Assembly: GCA_035565975.1 (NCBI GenBank)
Contig: DATMRT010000096.1
Location: 35,313 to 99,312, forward strand
Direction: 5' to 3'
Source: Ga0077530 sp035565975
GTDB lineage: Bacteria; Pseudomonadota; Alphaproteobacteria; Rhizobiales; Hyphomicrobiaceae
Length of the DNA stretch: 64,000 nucleotides
This document shows, in pieces, positions 16,189-25,343 of the stretch. The notes below the pieces were generated by a model, which saw only the letters and a list, made by a program, of their open reading frames with translations, had not been told where the DNA came from and did no database searches. The translations under genes and the position numbers were made by a program. The first letter of the stretch is position 1; each line of letters starts with the position of its first letter.

Positions 16189-17664
16189 CTACCCGAGCTT
16201 GCGCAGGAGCCCAACAACCTTCCGCACGAGTGGCTTGCTGGCCGAGAGGGCATAGGTGCCCATCGCTGCGCGCTTGTTGATCTCACCGAGGGTCGGATAG
16301 GGGGCTATCCATTGGGTCATGGCGGTAATTTTCAGCCCCTGGGAGATGGCGAGCGACCAGATCTGGATCAGCTCACCGGCCTCCCGGCCGACAATCCCCG
16401 CGCCGAGAATCCGCCCTTTCCGGTCCGTCACGACCTTGACGAAGCCCTCTGTCGCCCGCTCGGTCTGGGCGCGGTCGTTCTCGTGATAGGGCCAGCGGAA
16501 GACCTGGATGGGGCCGTGCTGCTGGCGGGCCTGGTCTTCGGTCAGGCCGACTTGGGCGAGCTCGGGATCGGTGAATGTGACCCAGGGGATGAGCTCGCTC
16601 TGCACTTTGGCCGGCAGGCGGAAGAGCGCCCGGCGAAAGACGATGCCGGCGTGGTAATTCGCCACATGTGTGAACTGCTGACCTCCGGCGATCACGTCGC
16701 CGATGGCGAAGACCTTGCGGTTCGAGGTGACGAGGCCGGGGCTGACCATGATACCGCGGTGATCGTGCCTGATGCCGGCCGCCTCGAGATTGAGGTCCTC
16801 GACGTTGGGCTTGCGGCCGGCGGCAACGAGGAGGTGCGTGCCTTCGACCACCTCCGGGCCTTCCGGTGTCGCGATTGTCACCTGAACGACGCCCGGCCAT
16901 CCACCCACGCGCTCGACGCGGACGCCCTCACGGAGCGTCAGCCCTTCCGCGTGCAACCGCTTCAGTACGACGTCGGAGAGCTCGGGATCGTCGCGGCCGA
17001 GCGCCTTGAGGCCTTCGAGAACCGTGACCTTCGCGCCGAGGCGCAGATAGGCCTGCGCCATCTCCATGCCGACAGAGCCGCCGCCGATGACGACGAGATG
17101 GCCTATTGACTGGCGGAGATCGAACAGGGACTCGTTGGTGAGATACGACACCTTGTCGAGGCCCGGGATGGCGGGCACGGCCGGGGAGGAGCCGGTCGCG
17201 ATGACGAAGCGCCAGGCTTTGACGAGCGTGTCGCCGGCTTCGACCGTGTGCTTGTCGCGGAACCGAGCCGGCGCCTGGATGACTTCCACGCCCATGCCGG
17301 TGAAGCGCTCGACGGAATCGTTTCGCGCAATGCTGGCGATGACCGACTTGATGTGATCGTTGACGGCGCCGGCATCGACCTCGGGTTCGATCGATCGGAT
17401 GCCGAAGTCGCCTGCGGTCCTCATGTCGTGCGCACGTCGCGCTGCCGCGATCAGTGCCTTCGAGGGCACGCATCCCGTGTTCAGGCAGTCGCCGCCCATG
17501 AGATGCTTCTCGATGAGCACGACCTTCATGCCGAGGAGCACGGTCGATGCGGCAACCGAGAGACCGCCCGAGCCGGCGCCAATGATGCAGATATCCGCGT
17601 TGATGGTGCCGCCGTGTCCGAGCGCGCGCGCGCCCTCTTCCGATTCCGCGTTAGACCGCTGCAT
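16189..17664 (-). CDS. FAD-dependent pyridine nucleotide-disulfide oxidoreductase (LPD/MerA-like)
   Basis: 491 residues. FAD site IIGAGSGGLSVA (near residue 30), redox-active disulfide GGDCLNTGCVPSK, NAD(P) site VVIGGGSVGMEMAQAYLRLG, second FAD motif VFAIGDVIAG, and dimerisation domain from about residue 360. Near the C-terminus the usual HPT..E catalytic pair of dihydrolipoyl dehydrogenase is APYPTLGE, so Tyr replaces His, as in mercuric reductase; but the C-terminal Cys pair of MerA is missing. It is therefore unlikely to be a classical lipoamide dehydrogenase. It overlaps the upstream TVP38-type gene by 14 bp, so the two are translationally linked. The physiological substrate is unknown. 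Confidence 0.85.
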   Translation of the reverse strand: MQRSNAESEEGARALGHGGTINADICIIGAGSGGLSVAASTVLLGMKVVLIEKHLMGGDCLNTGCVPSKALIAAARRAHDMRTAGDFGIRSIEPEVDAGAVNDHIKSVIASIARNDSVERFTGMGVEVIQAPARFRDKHTVEAGDTLVKAWRFVIATGSSPAVPAIPGLDKVSYLTNESLFDLRQSIGHLVVIGGGSVGMEMAQAYLRLGAKVTVLEGLKALGRDDPELSDVVLKRLHAEGLTLREGVRVERVGGWPGVVQVTIATPEGPEVVEGTHLLVAAGRKPNVEDLNLEAAGIRHDHRGIMVSPGLVTSNRKVFAIGDVIAGGQQFTHVANYHAGIVFRRALFRLPAKVQSELIPWVTFTDPELAQVGLTEDQARQQHGPIQVFRWPYHENDRAQTERATEGFVKVVTDRKGRILGAGIVGREAGELIQIWSLAISQGLKITAMTQWIAPYPTLGEINKRAAMGTYALSASKPLVRKVVGLLRKLG

Positions 17665-18481
17665 CCCGTGCCCTCCACTTCTTCAGTGCCACCGGGATCA
17701 GCGCGACGATGCCGAGCAGCACGAGCGCCAGGATCAGCTCCTTGGTCAGAAGGGCGCTGGTATCGATCCTGTACGGGCACGCCGCGCCCGGGTCAGCCGG
17801 CTGGGCTGCGAGGCACGCGTGGTAGCTGCGGTTCTGCGCCTTGATCACGCTGCCGAGCCCCGCCCCGGCGACCGCGATCGCGGTGGTGCCGGGGATGATA
17901 CCGAGAAATGTGCCGAGGACATAGGTGCGCAGTGGCACGCCGAGGACGGCGGCCGCCAGATTGACGACGACGAAGGGAAAGGCCGGTACAAGTCTAAGGA
18001 ATAGCAGATAGCTCAGGGCGTTCTCCGAGAAGCCCTTGCGCAGACGCGTAAGCCACGGACCGACGCGTGATGCCATGACCGAGCCGAGCGACGAGCGGGC
18101 GACGAGGAAGATGATCGTTGCGCCCGCAGTTGCCGCGACGACGGTCGCAGGAGCTGCGATCTTCCATCCAAAGAGCAGCCCGCCGGCAAGCGTCAGCACG
18201 AGTGCGCCCGGCAGCGAAAGCGCGACGACGGCGAGGTAGGACGCAAAATAAATGGCGAGTGCGGCAGCGAGATTGGCGGAGATGAAGCCTCTGAGAGCTT
18301 CGTAGTTGAGGCCGATCGTCTTCAGACTCAAATGCTCGTGCCAGCCCGCGGCCAATATCGTGCCGGCGATCGCCACGAGGAGGGCGAGCGGCAGCCATTG
18401 CCGGCGGCGCGGACGCTCGATGGCGGCGTCGGCAGGCGTCCCTCCCTTCGGATCGTTCTGGCATGGTAACGGCGCTGGCAT
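17651..18481 (-). CDS. TVP38/TMEM64 family membrane protein (VTT domain)
   Basis: 276 residues with about six hydrophobic segments. The VTT-domain core is visible: LPGALVLTLAGGLLFGWKIAAPATVVAATAGATIIFLVAR, then a re-entrant helix region FLRLVPAFPFVVVNLAAAVLGVPLRTY and GTFLGIIPGTTAIAVAGAGLG. Members of this family act in lipid scrambling or undecaprenyl-phosphate flipping in relatives (DedA/TVP38). The gene is followed, with a 14 bp overlap, by an FAD disulfide oxidoreductase. This pairing recurs in bacteria as far as I know, but its role is unsettled. A Cys pair in the loop YHACLAAQPADPGAACPY could be the oxidoreductase's target; that is speculation. Confidence 0.85.
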   Translation of the reverse strand: MPAPLPCQNDPKGGTPADAAIERPRRRQWLPLALLVAIAGTILAAGWHEHLSLKTIGLNYEALRGFISANLAAALAIYFASYLAVVALSLPGALVLTLAGGLLFGWKIAAPATVVAATAGATIIFLVARSSLGSVMASRVGPWLTRLRKGFSENALSYLLFLRLVPAFPFVVVNLAAAVLGVPLRTYVLGTFLGIIPGTTAIAVAGAGLGSVIKAQNRSYHACLAAQPADPGAACPYRIDTSALLTKELILALVLLGIVALIPVALKKWRARDAAV

Positions 18482-18697
18482 TCCAGTCGCTCTGCTAGGC
18501 GGCGGCAGTACTTAACTCTGACATTCTAGCGCCTGCTGCCGAAGCGCGAAGTCGACTTCATCCATAGTTTGGAAATGCCGGTGCGATGATCACGCTCGAG
18601 CACCAGGCATCGTCCCCCAAGATACGGTCGACGCTTGCGGTTGGACAGCGGGTGTCAACCACACGTGAACGCACGTCAGACGCCGTGAACGGCCAGA

Positions 18698-20215
18698 CTA
18701 AGCTGGATTCGCATCAGTCTCGTTCGCGGCATGTGCAAGTGTCGCCGATACCGCGCTGCGCCAGCCCTTATAGCGCCGCGCGCGCTCCTTCTCCGGCATG
18801 GCGGGGAGAAAGCTGCGGTCGAGCTGCCATGTTTTCTGGAAGCCCGCCCGGTCGGGTAGGACGCCCGCTTTGTGTCCGGCGAGCCAGGCAGCACCAAGCG
18901 CTGTCGTCTCGAGCATGGTCGGGCGATCGACGCGCGCCGCGAGCACGTCGGCGAGGAACTGCATGGTCCAGTCGCTCGCGACCATGCCGCCATCAACGCG
19001 CAAGACGACGTCGGCGCACGCAGGCCAGTCGCCGCGCATGGCTTCGAGCAGGTCGCGCGTCTGGTAGCAGACGGATTCGAGCGCGGCGCGGGCTAGCTCT
19101 GCCGGTCCCGTCGCGCGCGTCAGGCCGAAGAGCGCACCACGCGCGCGCGGCTCCCAGTGCGGTGCGCCGAGGCCGACGAAACCCGGCACCATGTACACAT
19201 CCTGCTCGGCATCGGCGGCGGCAGCCATCGGCCCCGTCTCGGCGGCGGATTTCAGGACTTTAAGACCGTCGCGCAACCACTGCACGGCGGCGCCGGCAAC
19301 AAAGATCGAGCCTTCGAGCGCATAGGCCGTCTCGCCGTCGAGGCGGAAGCCGATGGTGGAGAGGAGACGGTTCTTCGAGCGCACCAGCTCGGCGCCGGTA
19401 TTGAGCACGGCGAAGCAACCCGTCCCGTATGTGGATTTCATCATGCCGGGGGTGAAGCAGCCTTGACCGATCAGCGCCGACTGCTGGTCGCCGGCGACGC
19501 CGCGGATCGGGATGGCAGCGCCGAGCAGTGCGGCGTCGGTCGTGCCGAAATCGTCGGCGCACTCGCGCACGTCGGGGAGCATGGCGCGCGGCACGCGGAA
19601 CAGGCGGCAGAGATCATCATCCCAGCCATTCCGTCGAATATCGAAGAGCGACGTGCGCGAGGCATTGGTGGCGTCCGTTACGTGGACCTTGCCGCCGGTC
19701 AATCGCCAGATGAGGAAACTGTCGACGGTCCCGGCGAGAAGGTGACCCGCCTCAGCAGCCGCGCGCGCGCCTTCCACATGGTCGAGAAGCCAGGCGATCT
19801 TCGTCGCTGAGAAGTAAGGATCGAGCACGAGGCCGGTGCGCTCGCTGACCATGGCCTCGATGCCGTCGGCCTTGAGGCGCGCACAGACGTCCGCCGTGCG
19901 CCGGTCCTGCCAGACAATGGCCTTGTGGATGGCCTTGCCGGTGCGCCGGTCCCAGACGACGGTCGTCTCGCGCTGGTTGGTGATGCCGATCGCGGCGACG
20001 CGCGTGGCGGCGACATCCGCCTTCTTCAGGGCGGCGCGCGCGGTATCGATGGTGCCGCGCCAGATGTCTTCGGCATCGTGCTCGACCCAGCCCGAGGCGG
20101 GATAGTGCTGCGGCAGCTCTTCCTGCCCGAGACCGATCACCTTGAGCGCGCGATCGAACAGCAAGGCGCGGCTCGAGGTCGTGCCCTGGTCCAGGGCGAG
20201 GATGGTCTCGGTCAT
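18698..20215 (-). CDS. glpK: Glycerol kinase
   Basis: 505 residues, the usual GlpK length. The FGGY-kinase signatures are in place: LALDQGTTSSRALLFD at the start, GITNQRETTVVWDRRTG, VAGDQQSALIGQGCF, and GFVGLGAPHWEPRARGALFGLTRAT. It phosphorylates glycerol with ATP to sn-glycerol 3-phosphate in the cytoplasm. No glpF, glpD or glycerol regulator lies next to it, so it is a lone gene. The 216 bp to the TVP38 gene on its 3' side hold no recognised feature. Confidence 0.97.
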   Translation of the reverse strand: MTETILALDQGTTSSRALLFDRALKVIGLGQEELPQHYPASGWVEHDAEDIWRGTIDTARAALKKADVAATRVAAIGITNQRETTVVWDRRTGKAIHKAIVWQDRRTADVCARLKADGIEAMVSERTGLVLDPYFSATKIAWLLDHVEGARAAAEAGHLLAGTVDSFLIWRLTGGKVHVTDATNASRTSLFDIRRNGWDDDLCRLFRVPRAMLPDVRECADDFGTTDAALLGAAIPIRGVAGDQQSALIGQGCFTPGMMKSTYGTGCFAVLNTGAELVRSKNRLLSTIGFRLDGETAYALEGSIFVAGAAVQWLRDGLKVLKSAAETGPMAAAADAEQDVYMVPGFVGLGAPHWEPRARGALFGLTRATGPAELARAALESVCYQTRDLLEAMRGDWPACADVVLRVDGGMVASDWTMQFLADVLAARVDRPTMLETTALGAAWLAGHKAGVLPDRAGFQKTWQLDRSFLPAMPEKERARRYKGWRSAVSATLAHAANETDANPA

Positions 20216-20273
20216 GGATGATCTCCGAATTGATCACCGCGGCTCGGATGTCGGGCGAGCGGTTCCCGGCCGC

Positions 20274-20311
20274 AAAAGAAAAACCGCAGCCGATACAGTG
20301 CGGCTGCGGTT
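20274..20311 (-). terminator. Rho-independent terminator of gcrA
   Basis: A perfect 11-bp stem (AACCGCAGCCG at 20282-20292 with CGGCTGCGGTT at 20301-20311, 8-base loop). On the minus strand it runs straight into TTTTTCTTTT, the hallmark of an intrinsic terminator. It lies 34 bp beyond the gcrA stop and before glpK. Confidence 0.88.
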
Positions 20312-20344
20312 CCGTTTGTTCAAGCCTATCGCCTCAGTGCCGGC

Positions 20345-20899
20345 TCAGGTGCCGGCCGGCTCCTTGGCCGATGGCAGCGCCGCCGGAATGGCCGGCACGC
20401 CGACCTCGCGGTCGCGCCGGCGCGGCTGCGGTGGCTGGTAGGCCCGTCGCGCGTGGTGCTCGCAGTAAGGAAGGCCCGTCACCTTGTTGCGGCCACAGAA
20501 ATGGAAGTCGGCCTGCTGCGGGTCGCCGATGGGCCAGCGGCACATGCCCTCGGTGAGCTGCTGGAGCGTCTTGCGCTCGGCGAGCGGGATCTCGATCTCT
20601 TCGACCACCGGCACCGAGCCGTGCGAGAGATCGGACTCCAACATCTGGCGGAAGGCGGTATTGCCGACGGGCGACACGCGTTGGCGCTGAACGGCGCGCC
20701 GCGGCTGCGCCTGGCGCAGGCGAAGGCGGCTGCTGTTGGTACGGTTGCTCGAAGCCCGTGTGGCGAGGCCGAGGCGGTGCACCTTTCCGATGACCGCATT
20801 GCGGGTCACTTCGCCGAGCTGGGCGGCGATCTGGCTTGCGCTCAGTCCGTCGGCCCAGAGCTTCTTGAGCTGCTCGACCCTTTCATCGTTCCAGACCAT
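20345..20899 (-). CDS. gcrA: Cell cycle regulator GcrA
   Basis: 184 residues from the ATG at 20899, with AGGAG 11 bases upstream; the longer frame from 20932 has no family support. The N-terminus VWNDERVEQLKKLW followed by ADGLSASQIAAQLG and TRNAVIGKVHRLGL is the GcrA helix-turn-helix DNA-binding domain. The C-terminal domain (CRWPIGDPQQADFHFCGR, PYCEHHAR) is the sigma70-binding part. GcrA activates promoters carrying methylated GANTC sites, together with CcrM, and controls cell-cycle genes. The basic linker rich in Arg/Gln is normal. The gene is monocistronic, with its own terminator. Confidence 0.97.
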   Translation of the reverse strand: MVWNDERVEQLKKLWADGLSASQIAAQLGEVTRNAVIGKVHRLGLATRASSNRTNSSRLRLRQAQPRRAVQRQRVSPVGNTAFRQMLESDLSHGSVPVVEEIEIPLAERKTLQQLTEGMCRWPIGDPQQADFHFCGRNKVTGLPYCEHHARRAYQPPQPRRRDREVGVPAIPAALPSAKEPAGT

Positions 20900-21542
20900 A
20901 ACTGTCTTTTCTCCTGCGCAGAATCGCAGCAAGGTGCCGTCGTGCAGGCACGCGATGCCACATCAGCCCTGGCGGACTCCGGGCGGCAGACGGACGCGAA
21001 CGCGTACGGCGCCACGGAAAACCTGGGCGGTTACGAACTCGGGAACTTGGGGAACGCTCTACGGGCGATGCCCTCCGGAACTCCGGGAAACTCGGGCATC
21101 CACGCTACTGACAGGCGCCGCGATACGCTGGCGCTCCGTCCGGCACACGGGTTGGCTGCATTCCTGCCCAACATCTCGTGCCGATCGAGGGTAAGGCTAC
21201 AACAGCTATGCCGGCTCCCTCAAGCGCGCTGGTGCAGCACAATGGCCATTGACAACAGTGCGTGACATGCCCGCCACAAATCGAATCACGTTCTCTGTAT
21301 GTGCCCGGAAAACTCTAACTCTGCGCTTCCGACATCGATCTGTAGGTGCTCAAGCCTGCGGCGATCGGCTCGAGCCCGCACACACCCGCAGGCGTATACT
21401 GAACCCCTGGCACTCTCGCCTTGACAGTGCCAGAAATGACGCCTAACTCCGCAGCAAATCAAGGATACCGCCGCGGGGCCTGTCGCTCACTCAGTCGCGA
21501 GTGTGCGCTGCTCACGAATTGCGGCGGTGTGGAGGGAATTGG
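20900..21542. other. 643-bp non-coding region upstream of gcrA and the Gld-like operon
   Basis: No convincing gene on either strand. Three GANTC sites (20921, 20975, 21283) are present, about what this base composition gives by chance, although GANTC near gcrA is of interest because GcrA/CcrM act at such sites. A 7-bp inverted repeat TGGCACT/AGTGCCA (21408-21414 and 21426-21432) overlaps TTGACA at 21421, a possible -35 element for the downstream ABC operon; no good -10 follows. A second TTGACA lies at 21249. Confidence 0.4.
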
Positions 21543-22505
21543 ATGGCAGTACTCGTGGAGGCGGATCGCCTCAGGAAGTCATTCGGGCCGATCCTGGCTG
21601 TCGAGGACATCTCGCTCAAGGTCGAAAAAGGCGAGGTGCTCGGTTTCCTCGGCCCCAACGGTGCCGGCAAATCAACCACTATGAAGATGTTGACCGGCTT
21701 TCTCGAGCCGGACGCGGGGCGGGCCCGCATCTGCGGAATCAACGTCGCCGAACGCCCCAAGGAAGCCAAGTCCAGGCTCGGATATCTGCCGGAAGGGGCG
21801 CCGGCCTATGGCGACATGTCGCCTCGTTCGTTCCTGAACTTCATTGCCGAGGTGCGTGGCTTCGATGGCGCGAGCAAGGTCGCGCATGTGGATGTCGCGA
21901 TCGCGCGCACGGGGCTCGAAGGCGTCGAGACGCAGCGCATCGAAACGCTCTCCAAGGGCTACAAGCGCCGCGTCGGTCTCGCGCAGGCCATTCTGCATGA
22001 TCCCGAAGTGCTGATCATGGACGAGCCGACCGACGGTCTCGATCCCAACCAGAAGCATCACGTGCGCAGCCTGATCACCGAGATGGCCAAGGACAAGGCC
22101 ATCATCGTCTCGACGCACATCCTCGAAGAGGTCGAAGCCGTCTGCACGCGGGCTGTCGTCATCGATCACGGTCGCATCGTCGCTGATGGTACGGCGGAAG
22201 CCCTCCAGCGCCGGATGCCGTATCATAATGCCGTCGCGATCCGGATCGCCGTCAGTGAGGCCGATCGCGTGGCTGGGGCGCTCGCTGCGCTCGCCGGTGT
22301 CGCCAAGGTCGAGCGCGTCGCTGCCATGAACGGCCACATCAGGCTGCGGGCGTTGCCGAAACCCGGCGCGACCATCGCGGCAGACGTCGGTGCGCTGCTG
22401 CGCGACCAGTCGATCGTCGTCGAAGAGCTTCTCATCGAGCGCGGTAAGCTTGACGACGTCTTCCGCGAGATCACGACGAGCAGCGAGGGCGGCCGTCATG
22501 CGTAA
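21543..22505 (+). CDS. ABC transporter ATP-binding protein (GldA-like)
   Basis: 320 residues from the ATG at 21543, preceded by GGAGGG. Walker A GPNGAGKSTTMKML, a Q-loop region around GYLPEGAPAYGDMS, a signature that departs from LSGGQ (LSKGYKRRVGLAQA, as in GldA/NodI-type ATPases), Walker B VLIMDEPTDGLDP and H-loop STHILEEV. It should drive the permease encoded next, with which it overlaps by 8 bp. The four-gene set (ATPase, permease, GldG-like protein, DUF4340 protein) occurs in many phyla, and only in Bacteroidetes is it tied to gliding. The substrate is unknown. Confidence 0.9.
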   Translation: MAVLVEADRLRKSFGPILAVEDISLKVEKGEVLGFLGPNGAGKSTTMKMLTGFLEPDAGRARICGINVAERPKEAKSRLGYLPEGAPAYGDMSPRSFLNFIAEVRGFDGASKVAHVDVAIARTGLEGVETQRIETLSKGYKRRVGLAQAILHDPEVLIMDEPTDGLDPNQKHHVRSLITEMAKDKAIIVSTHILEEVEAVCTRAVVIDHGRIVADGTAEALQRRMPYHNAVAIRIAVSEADRVAGALAALAGVAKVERVAAMNGHIRLRALPKPGATIAADVGALLRDQSIVVEELLIERGKLDDVFREITTSSEGGRHA

Positions 22506-23232
22506 TATCTGGATCATCACCAAGCGTGAGCTCGGCGCCTACTTCGGCACGCCGCTCGCGTACATCTTCGTCGTCATCTTCGTCGCGCTGACCGGGGCGT
22601 TCGCCTTCTTCATCGGCAACTTCTTCGAGCGCGGTCAGGCCGATCTTCAACCCTTCTTCGCCTATCACCCGTGGCTCTACCTGCTGCTCGTGCCGGCGAT
22701 CGCCATGCGGCTCTGGGCCGAGGAGCGCAAGGCAGGCACCATCGAGCTCCTGATGACGCTGCCGATCTCGGCAACCGAGGCCATCGTCGGCAAGTTCCTC
22801 GCCGCTTGGATCTTCATCGGCATCGCCCTCTTGCTCACGTTCCCGATGTGGATCACGGTGAACATTCTCGGCAATCCCGACAATGGCGTGATCCTCGCGA
22901 GTTATATCGGCAGCTTCCTGATGGCGGGCGCCTTCCTCGCGATCGGGTCGTGCGTGTCGGCGCTGACCAAGAACCAGGTGATTGCCTTCATCGTCGCCGC
23001 GACGATCTGCTTTCTCATGGTCATGAGCGGCCTGCAGCTCGTGCTCGGCTTCTTCCGGAGCTGGGCGCCGTCGTTCATCGTCGATGCGATCGCCTCGATG
23101 AGCTTCCTCAATCACTTCGAGCTGATCAGCCGCGGTGTCATCACATTGCCGAGCCTGTTCTTCTACTTCTCCATCATCGTCCTCTTCCTGTTCGCCAACG
23201 TCGTGGTGGTCGAACAGCGCAAGGCAGCCTGA
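22498..23232 (+). CDS. ABC transporter permease (GldF-like, ABC-2 type)
   Basis: 244 residues from the ATG at 22498, overlapping the end of the ATPase gene. MRNIWIITKRELGAYFGTPLAYIFVVIFV is the usual amphipathic start of ABC-2 permeases, with about six membrane helices after it. RLWAEERKAGTIELLMTLPIS is the coupling-helix signature of this group. It forms the membrane channel or mechanical transmission of the Gld-like complex. Confidence 0.9.
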   Translation: MRNIWIITKRELGAYFGTPLAYIFVVIFVALTGAFAFFIGNFFERGQADLQPFFAYHPWLYLLLVPAIAMRLWAEERKAGTIELLMTLPISATEAIVGKFLAAWIFIGIALLLTFPMWITVNILGNPDNGVILASYIGSFLMAGAFLAIGSCVSALTKNQVIAFIVAATICFLMVMSGLQLVLGFFRSWAPSFIVDAIASMSFLNHFELISRGVITLPSLFFYFSIIVLFLFANVVVVEQRKAA

Positions 23233-23245
23233 GGGAGACCGCACC

Positions 23246-25339
23246 ATGGCCATTCAATCCCCCAAGCCGTCGGCCTTCGCTTCTGCCATGCAGACGATTT
23301 CGGGACGGCTCCTGCTGCTGCCCGGCGAGTTCGTGCGCTATGCGGCCCGGCTCGATCGCGCGACCCTCGCCTGGGGCGCGCTGGTTCTCGCCGTCCTGCT
23401 CGCGCTCTCGGCGAACCTGATCGTCGGCGCCATCGCCAAGAACGCCAAGGCCGATCTCACGGCCGACCGATTGTTCACGATCTCGGACGGTACCAAGCAT
23501 GTCCTTCAGCGCATCGAGGAGCCGATCAGCGTCCGGCTCTACTATTCTCGTAAGCTTGGCGAGGTGGCACCGCTTTTCGGCAAGCACTTCGAGCGCGTGA
23601 AGGCGCTGCTTGAGCAGTATCGTGACCTCTCGGGCGGCAAGGTGCAGCTCACCGTGCTGGAGCCCGAGCCCTTCTCGGACGCCGAGGACCGGGCGGTGGC
23701 CGGCGGCCTGCGCGGCATTCGCCTCAATCAGGATGGTGAGACCGGCTATTTCGGCCTCGTCGCCTCGAATACGACCGACAATGATGCGGCGATCGAGCTG
23801 TTCGCGCCCGATCGCGAGCGCTTTCTCGAATACGATCTGACCAAGCTGATCTACGGGCTAGCCAATCCCAAGAAGCGCGTCATCGGCCTCATGGCGAGCA
23901 TTCCCGTTGATGGCGGCACGATGAACCCGATGCAGCCCATGCGGCAGCCCGCGCCGCCATGGACGATCATGGACCAGATCCGCGATTTCTTCGAGGTCCG
24001 CTCGCTCGAGCAGACGATCACCGAGATCCCTGCCGACATCGATGTGCTGATGCTCGCGCAGCCGACGAGCCTCACCAAGGAAGCCGTCTACGCCATCGAC
24101 CAGTACGTGCTGCGCGGCGGCCGTGTCCTCGCTTTCATCGATCCTGTTTCGGAAACGACGCCGCCGACGCAACAGATGGGTATGCCGATCCCTCCGATGC
24201 CGCCGTCGGGCGACATTCTCAACCTGCTCAAGGCCTGGGGCGTCTCGATCGATACGGAGAAGCTCGCCGGTGATCCGAGCATGGCGCGGCGCGTCCAGTT
24301 CGGCGGCGGGCCGGCCGGCCGGCCGGTCGTGACCGACTATCTGGCGTGGCTCGAGGTGGACGCGGCACACATCAACCAGGCTGATCCGCTGGCAGCCGGC
24401 ATCGAGCGCCTCAATCTCGCCTCGGCCGGCTTCTTCACGAAGGTCGAGGGAGCGACGACCAACGTGCAGCCGATCCTTCAGACGTCGCCGGCGGCTGGCG
24501 AGATGGGGGCTACGAGCCTGCGCATGATGCCGGATCCGCTCGCGCTCGCGCGTGAGTTCAAGAGTGGCGGCAAGCCGCTGATACTCGCGGCGCGCATTAC
24601 GGGCGAGGCCAAATCCGCCTTCCCGGATGGACGGCCCAAACCCGAGCCGGCCAAGGGCGACGAGAAGTCTGCTGGCGACAAACCGGGCGACAAGCCTGCG
24701 GCCGATGCTCAGAAGGACAAGGCGGCAGCGGCCGCGAAGTCCGAGACGGTCGTCCCGCACTTCGCGAGCGGGCCCGTGAACGTGATCGTGATTGCCGACA
24801 GCGATCTGCTGCACGATCAGTTCTGGGTGAGCATCCAGGAGCTGCTGGGGCAGCGCCTCGCGATACCTCAGGCGCACAATGCGGCATTCGTGATCAATGC
24901 ACTCGAGAACCTTTCCGGCGGCGAAGCGCTCGCCACATTGCGCGGGCGCGGCGTCAATGACCGGCCTTTCGAGCGGGTGGCCAACATCCGTCGCGACGCC
25001 GAGCGGCGTTATCGTGAGAAGGAGCAGGCGCTCAATGCCAAGCTCAAGGATCTCCAGGGCAAGCTGCAGCAGATGGAGACCAAGAGCGGCGAAGGCGGCC
25101 AGATCCTCCTTTCCGACAAGGACCGCCAGACGATCGAGGGCTTCCGTAACGAGATGCTCGACGTGAGGCGCCAGCTTCGCACCGTGCAGGCGGACCTGCG
25201 GCGAGACATCGACAATCTCGATGGCTGGCTCAAGTTCTTCAACATTGCGGCCGTACCGCTGCTGATCGGCATTGGCGGGATCGCCGTCGGGCTGTCGCGC
25301 CGTCGTCGTCAGGCGCCCGGCAGCGAGAGGAGGGGTTGA
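23246..25339 (+). CDS. GldG-family ABC transporter auxiliary protein
   Basis: 697 residues from the ATG at 23246 with GAGGGAG upstream. One N-terminal helix (about residues 35-60) precedes an extracytoplasmic domain of the GldG/DUF7088 type (KADLTADRLFTISDGTKHVLQRI, VRLYYSRKLG, FLEYDLTKLIYGLANPKKRVIGLM), and a last helix near the C-terminus (about residues 660-685) anchors it again. Residues about 465-505 form a Lys/Asp/Ala-rich unstructured insert. A predicted coiled coil (residues 585-645, KEQALNAKLKDLQGKLQQME) precedes the last helix. The protein is held by both ends and probably transmits ABC energy to the envelope. Confidence 0.85.
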   Translation: MAIQSPKPSAFASAMQTISGRLLLLPGEFVRYAARLDRATLAWGALVLAVLLALSANLIVGAIAKNAKADLTADRLFTISDGTKHVLQRIEEPISVRLYYSRKLGEVAPLFGKHFERVKALLEQYRDLSGGKVQLTVLEPEPFSDAEDRAVAGGLRGIRLNQDGETGYFGLVASNTTDNDAAIELFAPDRERFLEYDLTKLIYGLANPKKRVIGLMASIPVDGGTMNPMQPMRQPAPPWTIMDQIRDFFEVRSLEQTITEIPADIDVLMLAQPTSLTKEAVYAIDQYVLRGGRVLAFIDPVSETTPPTQQMGMPIPPMPPSGDILNLLKAWGVSIDTEKLAGDPSMARRVQFGGGPAGRPVVTDYLAWLEVDAAHINQADPLAAGIERLNLASAGFFTKVEGATTNVQPILQTSPAAGEMGATSLRMMPDPLALAREFKSGGKPLILAARITGEAKSAFPDGRPKPEPAKGDEKSAGDKPGDKPAADAQKDKAAAAAKSETVVPHFASGPVNVIVIADSDLLHDQFWVSIQELLGQRLAIPQAHNAAFVINALENLSGGEALATLRGRGVNDRPFERVANIRRDAERRYREKEQALNAKLKDLQGKLQQMETKSGEGGQILLSDKDRQTIEGFRNEMLDVRRQLRTVQADLRRDIDNLDGWLKFFNIAAVPLLIGIGGIAVGLSRRRRQAPGSERRG

Positions 25340-25343
25340 GGCT

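Noticed and set aside
16189..17664. Dihydrolipoyl dehydrogenase or mercuric reductase
   Set aside because: The catalytic His is Tyr, the C-terminal MerA cysteines are absent, and no 2-oxoacid dehydrogenase or mer genes are nearby.
20900..21542. GANTC sites as a GcrA/CcrM-regulated promoter of gcrA
   Set aside because: Three sites in about 640 bp is close to chance for this base composition, and none coincides with a clear promoter.
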